From: an uncultured Candidatus Melainabacteria bacterium
GTDB lineage: Bacteria; Cyanobacteriota; Vampirovibrionia; Gastranaerophilales; Gastranaerophilaceae
DNA length: 11,911 nt
Reading direction: 5' to 3'
Assembly (NCBI GenBank): GCA_937891325.1
Contig: CALAFU010000063.1
Coordinates: 1 to 11,911 of the forward strand
Numbering within the stretch: the stretch's first letter is position 1; the number at the start of each line of letters is the position of its first letter. The notes below the pieces were generated by a model. That model had not been told where the DNA came from. It ran no database searches and saw only the letters and a program-made list of their open reading frames with translations. Positions 5,995 to 11,911 of the stretch are shown one piece after another. The translations under genes were made by a program, and so were the position numbers.

Positions 5995-6971
5995 TAATGT
6001 TATCAATCGCATTTATTTTAGGCTTAATTTTATGCCTATTATTCGGCGTTCCATACATTGATTTTCTACAAAAAAGAACAATCGGACAATACGTTCTAGA
6101 CCTTGCTCCAGAAGCTCACAAGAAAAAACAAGGTACTCCAACAACAGGCGGTATCTTCATTGTAGGTGCAATCGTTTTGGCATCTGTAATCGTTTTGGCA
6201 CTTGACCAAAGATTGAACGCTTTTGGATTTATTATCTTAATCACTTTGTTCTTCTACACTTTAGCAGGGTTTCAAGATGATTATTTAAAAATTAAGGGTA
6301 AAGAAAATCAAGGTTTAACTCCTCGTGGAAAATTAATCCGACAAATTGTAATCGCATTTTTGCCTGCAATCTTCATTCCTCTTTGTGGAGAACAATTTAC
6401 AAGAATTTCATTTGGATATCACTACATTGATTTAATGTGGTTATACCCATTTTTTGCCGTATTCATCATCATCGGCGCATCAAACGCTTTCAATTTAACT
6501 GACGGCTTAGACGGACTTGCTTCAAGCTGTGGTGTTCCATCTTTTTTAGCTTGTGCCTTTGTTGCTGGAATTAACGGTTATATGGAAGTTGCAATCATTG
6601 CAGCTGCAACTGCTGGTGCTTTAGTTGGTTTCTTGAAATACAACAAGCCAAAAGCTCAAGTATTTATGGGCGACACAGGCTCATTAGCATTAGGCGGATT
6701 GCTTGGTACATTGGCTGTGATGGGCAAATTCGAACTTTTACTTGTAATCATCGCATTAATGTTCATCATCGAAACATTATCTGTAATCATTCAAGTCACA
6801 AGTTTCAAATTAACAGGAAAAAGAGTGTTTAAAATGGCACCAATTCATCACCATTTTGAACTTTTAGGTTGGAGCGAAAAAAGAATTGTTGTAACTTTTG
6901 CAATTTGTTCAACAATCTTTTCATTAATCGCTGTAATCCTTGCATATCTATATTTTAGAGGACTTATTTAA
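5991..6971 (+). CDS. mraY: Phospho-MurNAc-pentapeptide transferase (lipid I synthase)
   Basis: Integral membrane enzyme of 326 aa that transfers phospho-MurNAc-pentapeptide from UDP to undecaprenyl phosphate on the inner face of the membrane. Hydrophobic segments run the whole length, consistent with the ten-helix MraY fold. Signature motifs are TPTTGG (49-54), FQDD-YLK with Asp96/Asp97 (95-100), NAFNLTDGLDGLA with Asp171 (165-177), FMGDTGSLALGG with Asp228 (225-236), and the histidine loop APIHHHFE (283-290). AAAGGAG (5977-5983) 7 nt upstream selects the ATG at 5991, which overlaps the murF stop as ATGA, over the ATG at 5997. All catalytic aspartates are present, so the pathway looks functional downstream of the broken murF. 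Confidence 0.97.
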   Translation: MIMLSIAFILGLILCLLFGVPYIDFLQKRTIGQYVLDLAPEAHKKKQGTPTTGGIFIVGAIVLASVIVLALDQRLNAFGFIILITLFFYTLAGFQDDYLKIKGKENQGLTPRGKLIRQIVIAFLPAIFIPLCGEQFTRISFGYHYIDLMWLYPFFAVFIIIGASNAFNLTDGLDGLASSCGVPSFLACAFVAGINGYMEVAIIAAATAGALVGFLKYNKPKAQVFMGDTGSLALGGLLGTLAVMGKFELLLVIIALMFIIETLSVIIQVTSFKLTGKRVFKMAPIHHHFELLGWSEKRIVVTFAICSTIFSLIAVILAYLYFRGLI

Positions 6972-6973
6972 CA

Positions 6974-8323
6974 ATGAAAAAGAATTGGTTTGAGAAAAAA
7001 GTATTAATTTTAGGATTGTCTAAAAGTGGCATTGCCGCTGCAAAATACCTAAGCGAAAAATGCGCAGATGTTTATATCACTGAAGCTAGAGAAGAAAAAG
7101 AGTCTGACAAGGCTTTATTAGACGAACTAAAAGCATTAGACATAAAAGTTGAAATGGGCGGACATAGCGACGAATTCATCAGAGACAGCTATCTTGCAAT
7201 TGCAAGCCCTGGAATTCCACCTCGTAGCGAACTTTTCAAACGAGTTAAAGAGGCTAATGTACCTATTATTTCTGAAATTGAACTTGCTTTCAAAGAAAGT
7301 TTGAAACCTTTCATTGCAATTACAGGTACAAACGGAAAAACAACAACAACAGCGCTTACAGCTCACATCTTACAAAAAGAATTTAAAGCTGAACCTTGCG
7401 GAAACTACGGTGTTCCACCTTGCTCATTATTAGACAAAGATGTAGATTACTTTGTTTGCGAGGTTAGCTCATTCCAATTAGAAACAAGTAATGCATTTCA
7501 ACCTCAAATCTCTTGTTGGTTGAACTTTACACCTGATCATATTGATTGGCACGAAGGTTTGGAAAACTACTTTAACGCAAAAGCAAAAATCTTCAAATTC
7601 CCTCAAAACCCTGCATTTGCAGTATTTAACGGGGCTGATGAAAGATTGTTAGAATTTTCTAAAACTTGTCCGTCAACTGTATTCATTTTCGATAAAAAAA
7701 TGGAAGACAATTGCTGTTACATAGAAAACGATGCAATTTACTATTGCAGAAACAAAAAAACAGAAGAAATTATTACGTTAAAAGATTGTCCGCTAATCGG
7801 TCATCACAACTACCAAAACGTAATGTGTTCAATCATTGTAGCCAAAATTGAAGGGATTGAAAACGATGAAATCAGAGATGCAATTATGTCGTTTAAAGTT
7901 CCTGAACACAGATTGGAATACGTTACAAAGATTGGAAAGACTGAATTTTACAACGATTCAAAAGCTACAAACCCAGAATCTGCAATCGTTGCAATCAATT
8001 CCTTCAATGACAAAGATGTAGTTTTAATCGCTGGTGGTCGTGACAAAAATACAGATTTAAAAGAATTTTGCGACTCAATTAACAAACACATCAAAACTGT
8101 TATTTTAATTGGCGAAGCAGGCAAACGTTTTGAAGAAAATTTAAAACAAAACGGATTTGAAAATATTATTTTTGAAGAAACTATGCAGAGTGCAATTGAC
8201 AAGGGTTTAAGTCTAAACCCAGATGTAGTATTACTTTCACCTGCATGCGCAAGTTTCGATATGTTCACAGGTTACGAAGAACGAGGAAAAGTATTCAAAG
8301 AATATGTCTTATCAAAAGTATAA
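6974..8323 (+). CDS. murD: UDP-MurNAc-L-alanine:D-glutamate ligase
   Basis: Cytoplasmic ATP-dependent ligase (449 aa) that adds D-glutamate to UDP-MurNAc-L-Ala. Motifs in order: N-terminal Rossmann-like GLSKSG (14-19); P-loop GTNGKTTTT (118-126); EVSSFQLE (163-170); NFTPDHIDWHEG (184-195), followed by a YFNAKAKIF region with the expected carbamylated lysine; a GHHNYQN linker; HRLEYV and NDSKATNPES; and C-terminal LLSPACASFDMFTGYEERG, close to the MurD consensus. The loop GNYGVPPC replaces the usual GNIG-x-P. It starts 2 nt after the mraY stop, with AGAGGA (6957-6962) 11 nt upstream. Its 3' end overlaps ftsW by 20 nt. Confidence 0.97.
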   Translation: MKKNWFEKKVLILGLSKSGIAAAKYLSEKCADVYITEAREEKESDKALLDELKALDIKVEMGGHSDEFIRDSYLAIASPGIPPRSELFKRVKEANVPIISEIELAFKESLKPFIAITGTNGKTTTTALTAHILQKEFKAEPCGNYGVPPCSLLDKDVDYFVCEVSSFQLETSNAFQPQISCWLNFTPDHIDWHEGLENYFNAKAKIFKFPQNPAFAVFNGADERLLEFSKTCPSTVFIFDKKMEDNCCYIENDAIYYCRNKKTEEIITLKDCPLIGHHNYQNVMCSIIVAKIEGIENDEIRDAIMSFKVPEHRLEYVTKIGKTEFYNDSKATNPESAIVAINSFNDKDVVLIAGGRDKNTDLKEFCDSINKHIKTVILIGEAGKRFEENLKQNGFENIIFEETMQSAIDKGLSLNPDVVLLSPACASFDMFTGYEERGKVFKEYVLSKV

Positions 8324-9512
8324 TCCAAAACGTGAAATACCTTACACAGCAAAGCAAAGTGTAATTTTAACTCCGCCAGACAGAACGGTGTTAATTGTTG
8401 TTGCGTTTTTGGTTACTATTGGTATCATTGCAATCTTTTCAGCTAGTGCGCCAAAATGTATGGAAATGGGTCAAAACCCAGCAAGATTCGCATTATTTCA
8501 AATCTTTTTCCTAATCATTGGGCTTATTGGTATGAAATTCTTTATGAATTACGACTATAAAAATCTTGTTCCGTGGACAATGCTCGTAACGGGAACGGTA
8601 GTAGTTTCCTTGTTATTAGTAGCTTTCACACCTTTAGGCATCACAGTAAACGAAGCTAAACGTTGGTTAAACATTGGTTTTACACAATTGCAACCTTCCG
8701 AATTTGCAAAGTTTGCCGTCGTATTGCTTATGGGGAGTGCTTTTTGCAAAAATAGCAAAATTGTTGACTCAAGCAAAATGATTTATTTCGTCCCTGTATT
8801 GATTATGCTTGCACTAATTTACAAACAACCTAACTTGAGTATGGTTATCTTGCTTTTATCAACTTGTCTTGTTTGTTGGTTAAGCGCAGGTGGACCAATA
8901 AAACTATTTGCCTTCTTGTTTGCAGGTGGTGCTGTTGCAGGTGCAGCAACAATTACAACTGCATTAAACAGTTCGTTTTTATCATTTATTATAAAACCAT
9001 ACCAATTGGAACGTATTGTAACGTGGTTAAACCCTGAACAATACGCACTTACATCAGGTTATCAAATCATTCAATCACTTGTAGCTTTTGCATCGGGCGG
9101 ATTTTGGGGTGTTGGATTTGGTAATTCTAAACAAAAATTATATTGGATTCCTGAATCACATACCGACTTTATTTTTGCGGTTATTGGTGAAGAATTAGGC
9201 TGGATTGGCTGTATTTTAGTAATCGGTTTATTCTGGACTTTAATCCACAGAGGTTTAATCATCGCATCTCGTTGTCCTGATATGTATGGTAAAATTTTGG
9301 CAGTCGGAATTACCTTCTCAATAGGTTTCCAAGCGTTTTTGAATATCTCAGTTGCAACCTCTTTCTTGCCAGCAACAGGTGTTCCGTTACCTTTCATCAG
9401 TTACGGTGGTTCTTCATTAATGGTTTCATTATGGATGATTGGCGTACTTTTAAACATTTCTAAAAAACGAATTAAGAAAATAAGGACTCGTTCAAATGTC
9501 AGATACTTGTAA
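8304..9512 (+). CDS. ftsW: Septal peptidoglycan glycosyltransferase (SEDS family)
   Basis: Membrane protein of 402 aa with about ten hydrophobic helices after a roughly 26-residue cytoplasmic tail. SEDS enzymes polymerise lipid II with a partner class B PBP; the position between murD and murG favours FtsW over RodA. Visible motifs are NEAKRWL (116-122, in place of NGA-x-RW), QPSEFAK (130-136), QPNLS (175-179, where many relatives have QPDLG), SHTDFIFAVIGEELGWIG (285-302) with the expected catalytic Asp288, and GVPLPFISYGGSS (359-371). From memory, Asn in QPNLS also occurs in cyanobacterial FtsW, which would fit the proposed lineage but needs checking. The start overlaps the murD end by 20 nt. 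The nearest good purine run (8283-8287) is 16 nt away, suggesting coupling to murD translation. Confidence 0.95.
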   Translation: MSYQKYNPKREIPYTAKQSVILTPPDRTVLIVVAFLVTIGIIAIFSASAPKCMEMGQNPARFALFQIFFLIIGLIGMKFFMNYDYKNLVPWTMLVTGTVVVSLLLVAFTPLGITVNEAKRWLNIGFTQLQPSEFAKFAVVLLMGSAFCKNSKIVDSSKMIYFVPVLIMLALIYKQPNLSMVILLLSTCLVCWLSAGGPIKLFAFLFAGGAVAGAATITTALNSSFLSFIIKPYQLERIVTWLNPEQYALTSGYQIIQSLVAFASGGFWGVGFGNSKQKLYWIPESHTDFIFAVIGEELGWIGCILVIGLFWTLIHRGLIIASRCPDMYGKILAVGITFSIGFQAFLNISVATSFLPATGVPLPFISYGGSSLMVSLWMIGVLLNISKKRIKKIRTRSNVRYL

Positions 9513-10629
9513 GAAAAAATATACTTATTTCATCACAGGTGGCGGTACAGGCGGACATATTTACCCTGCAATCGCAATCGCTGAAGCTCTTAGAAAAGAT
9601 GAAACTACAAAAAATATTTATTACATCGGCAATCCAAACAATTTGGAATACGGAATTGTAAAAAAAGCTCGTTTCAAATTTTTGCCAATTAAAGTTTCTG
9701 GTATGCCAAGAAAAATAGGCTGGGACTTCATAAAATGGGGTATCGAGCTTGAACTTGCAAATTGGAGAGCTCTTTATTATTTATGGAGATTTAAGCCCGA
9801 TGCTATTTTAGGCACAGGCGGTTACGTTTCTGCGCCTGCATTAATGGCTTCAAACTTGACTAAAACACCTTATATGATTCACGATTGTGATGCTCAACCA
9901 GGGATGGTGTCAAAATTCGTTGCACCAATGGCAAAGAAAGTTTCTTTGGCATTTGAAGATTCAGCTAGTTACATTCATTCGAATAATATTAGCATTAATG
10001 GAAACCCAATCAGAGAACAGTTTAAAACGCTTACAAAAGAGCAAGCTCGTCAAAATATGAACCTTGAAAACAAGACTACAATTACAATTATGGGCGGTTC
10101 ACAAGGCGCTAAATCAATTGATGAAGCTACAATTCAATGCTTGAAACAAATTTTTGAAAAATATGATGTTCAAGTAATTTTCCAAACAGGTGCAAAACAT
10201 TATGAAAACACTATTAAAGCACTTGAAGAAGTTTATCCAGAATTTGAACATAACAAAAATTTGGTTATAAAACCTTACTTTGATGATATGGTTACAGCCT
10301 TGAAAGCTACCGATATCGCTATTTCTAGAGCTGGTTCATTAAGTTTGTCAGAAATTTGCGCCTGCGGAATTGCACCAATCTTAATTCCATACCCTTATGC
10401 AGCCGCAGACCATCAACGTAAAAACGCTAAATCACTTTTAAACAAAGATGCTTGTCTATATTTGGAAGATAAAGAAACAACAGGCAAAACTCTATTAGAA
10501 AAGTTAGACGAATTACTTTCTAACCCTGAGAGATTAGCTACAATTCAAACAAATACAAGAGCTTTGGCAAAATTAGATGCAACTCAAACAATTGTGGAAC
10601 AATTAAAGAAAGTAGCATCACATGAATAA
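9496..10629 (+). CDS. murG: UDP-GlcNAc:lipid I GlcNAc transferase (lipid II synthase)
   Basis: Peripheral membrane GT-B glycosyltransferase, 377 aa, that adds GlcNAc to lipid I. Motifs are GGGTGGHIYPA (15-25), with the catalytic-loop His21; GTGGYVSAPAL (106-116); MGGSQGAKSID (199-209); SRAGSLSLSEI (277-287), the donor-sugar loop with its Glu286; and DHQRKNA (305-311). The acceptor-side HEQN-type motif is unusual here: HDCDAQPG (129-136), with Asp132 where Asn is normal. TAAGGA (9481-9486) 9 nt upstream supports the ATG at 9496, inside the last 17 nt of ftsW. The gene overlaps folC by 8 nt at its 3' end. Confidence 0.96.
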   Translation: MSDTCKKKYTYFITGGGTGGHIYPAIAIAEALRKDETTKNIYYIGNPNNLEYGIVKKARFKFLPIKVSGMPRKIGWDFIKWGIELELANWRALYYLWRFKPDAILGTGGYVSAPALMASNLTKTPYMIHDCDAQPGMVSKFVAPMAKKVSLAFEDSASYIHSNNISINGNPIREQFKTLTKEQARQNMNLENKTTITIMGGSQGAKSIDEATIQCLKQIFEKYDVQVIFQTGAKHYENTIKALEEVYPEFEHNKNLVIKPYFDDMVTALKATDIAISRAGSLSLSEICACGIAPILIPYPYAAADHQRKNAKSLLNKDACLYLEDKETTGKTLLEKLDELLSNPERLATIQTNTRALAKLDATQTIVEQLKKVASHE

Positions 10630-11785
10630 AACTTACGAAGATGCACTAAAACTTTTGACTTCTCAAGGTAAATTCTACATAAACTTAGGTTTAGAAAGAA
10701 TTTCAGCCATTTTAGAATTGTTAGGAAATCCTCAAAAGCAATTAAAATGTATTCACGTAGCCGGAACTAACGGTAAAGGCTCTGTTTGTGCGATTTTAAG
10801 CACTATTTTGACAGAAGCAGGCTTTAAAACAGGACTTTTTACAAGTCCGCATATTTTCAAATACACAGAAAGAATTCAAATTGACGGAAACCAAATACCA
10901 GAAAACATTTTTGCTGAAAAAGTCTTTAAAATTCAAAACTTAGCAGAAGAAAATGACATTCACCTAACAGAATTTGAAATTTTAACCGCTGTTATGTTTG
11001 AATATTTTGCTGAGAACAAAGTTGATTACGCAGTTATAGAAGTTGGATTAGGCGGAAGATATGATTCTACAAACGTTATAGCAAATCCAATTTGCTCAAT
11101 CATTACAACCATTGACTTTGACCACACAGAACGTTTAGGCAACACTATCGAAAAAATTGCAACAGAAAAAGCTGGCATTATAAAACCAAACTGTCCTGTG
11201 GTTATAAATGCGACAAATAAAGGTTTTGACACAATCAGAAAAATTGCAAGCACTGACCAATTACTAATTGCACGGGAATATAACCTCGGAGAAATGAGCC
11301 TAAAAGGATTTCACCAACAAGAAAACCTTGCTCTCGCAATAAGCGCCTTGCTTTTAATCGTTCCAGATATCAAAATTACAACAATCCAAAGCGCATTAAA
11401 GCACATTAAACATTTTGGAAGATTTCAATATTTTGAAGACAAAAAAGTTTTAATCGACGGCGGTCATAATCCTAATGGTATTAACATTTTACGTCAAAAT
11501 TTAGACATATATTTTAAGGGTTATAAAAAAAGATTTATTTTTGGTTGTCTAAAAAACAAAGATTACAAAAAAATGGTTGAAATTCTTTTTAAACCTGAAG
11601 ATGAGATTTATTTTAACCACTTTAACCACGCAAATTCTGCAACTTACGAGGAATTATCTTCTGTATGCAAATATCCTTCTAAAGAATACACAGGCAATCT
11701 ACCTGATTTTGACGGTATTACTATCGTTTGCGGTTCTTTATACATGATTGCTGAAGTCGTTAAAGATTTTGGAATTGAAGAGTAA
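10622..11785 (+). CDS. folC: Dihydrofolate synthase / folylpolyglutamate synthase
   Basis: Mur-ligase superfamily enzyme that ligates glutamate to dihydropteroate and/or extends the polyglutamate tail of folates. Evidence: HVAGTNGKGSV (45-55) with the FolC-type GKGSV P-loop rather than MurC-type; LFTSPHI and ERIQIDG (72-89); FEILTAVMFEYF (118-129); VIEVGLGGRYDSTNV (138-152); TEKAGIIKP with the expected carbamylated Lys183; FHQQENLALA (230-239); and DGGHNPNG (279-286), where DGAHN is usual. At 387 aa it is shorter than many FolC proteins (roughly 420-430), mainly in the linker between the ATPase and C-terminal domains. Whether it does both reactions cannot be read from sequence. It starts within murG (8-nt overlap) with only a weak AAAGAAAG upstream, so it probably depends on murG translation. 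Confidence 0.95.
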   Translation: MNKTYEDALKLLTSQGKFYINLGLERISAILELLGNPQKQLKCIHVAGTNGKGSVCAILSTILTEAGFKTGLFTSPHIFKYTERIQIDGNQIPENIFAEKVFKIQNLAEENDIHLTEFEILTAVMFEYFAENKVDYAVIEVGLGGRYDSTNVIANPICSIITTIDFDHTERLGNTIEKIATEKAGIIKPNCPVVINATNKGFDTIRKIASTDQLLIAREYNLGEMSLKGFHQQENLALAISALLLIVPDIKITTIQSALKHIKHFGRFQYFEDKKVLIDGGHNPNGINILRQNLDIYFKGYKKRFIFGCLKNKDYKKMVEILFKPEDEIYFNHFNHANSATYEELSSVCKYPSKEYTGNLPDFDGITIVCGSLYMIAEVVKDFGIEE

Positions 11786-11911
11786 TATTATTTGCAAGAT
11801 ATATTTGTAGTCTAATCAAGATTTTTTTCGTTTTTCAAATGGAGGATTTAAAATTTTGTCATGCTGAAGCGTTAGGTTTGTAGAAAATAAGTTTAACGTT
11901 GTTATTCAGCA
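11786..11911. other. AT-rich tail with truncated GTCAT palindrome
   Basis: No gene is visible. GTCATGCTGAA (11858-11868) is followed 36 nt later by TTCAGCA (11905-11911), which runs off the window. The stem ATGCTGAA/TTCAGCA(T) is that of the repeat at 180-207, but the loop is far longer and has its own imperfect inner dyad (CGTTA...TAACG). A T-run at 11822-11828 has no convincing stem, so no terminator for the cell-wall operon is called. Confidence 0.55.

Noticed and set aside
10622..11785. The last gene as murC
   Set aside because: The GTNGKGSV P-loop, the LFTSPH motif and the VEVGLGGR-type region are FolC signatures; no MurC motifs are visible.
11839..11883. Tiny reading frame of 14 codons starting at an ATG just after folC
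   Set aside because: Too short, runs through the GTCAT repeat arm, and has no clear ribosome-binding site.

Overview
The window is an AT-rich, densely packed bacterial chromosome segment. All genes are on the + strand, and three gene-poor gaps (1-471, 4285-4649, 11786-11911) are filled with palindromic repeat debris. Every gene recognised is a housekeeping gene. I see no tRNA, rRNA, CRISPR array, transposase, phage gene or defence gene. The organism makes peptidoglycan by the standard lipid II route, and its genes are joined by TAATG/ATGA junctions or short overlaps. From composition, gene content and repeat style, an AT-rich host-associated lineage such as the non-photosynthetic Cyanobacteria relatives (Gastranaerophilales/Melainabacteria) is plausible. 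This is a weak guess that I cannot verify from sequence alone.

Layout. 1-471: a direct repeat with a 202-bp period, each period carrying GTCAT-type palindromes, then a probable promoter for the first operon. 472-4284: proS (prolyl-tRNA synthetase), a HIT-family nucleotide hydrolase, and two tandem spermidine synthase paralogues. The first paralogue has lost the residues expected for catalysis; the second keeps nearly all of them. 4285-4649: a terminator-like hairpin inside a second type of GTCAT palindrome, another palindrome of the first type, an isolated 10-bp dyad with a TACA-N2-TGTA core, and a probable promoter. 4650-11785: murF, mraY, murD, ftsW, murG and folC. This is the core of a division/cell-wall cluster, followed by a folate enzyme of the same ligase superfamily. 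11786-11911: an AT-rich tail with another GTCAT palindrome cut by the window end.

How the genes work together. MurD adds D-Glu and MurF adds the D-Ala-D-Ala dipeptide to the UDP-MurNAc peptide. MraY loads the product on undecaprenyl phosphate (lipid I), MurG adds GlcNAc (lipid II), and FtsW polymerises glycan at the septum. FolC is mechanistically similar to the Mur ligases but acts on folates.

The points most worth following up are: a 4-bp TCGA tandem duplication that breaks the otherwise intact murF reading frame; the active/inactive-looking spermidine synthase pair; and a modular repeat frame (GTCAT-stem-loop-ATCTT) seen in intergenic DNA with different stems and a compensatory base-pair change. 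I found no clear evidence of a wholly novel multi-gene system.
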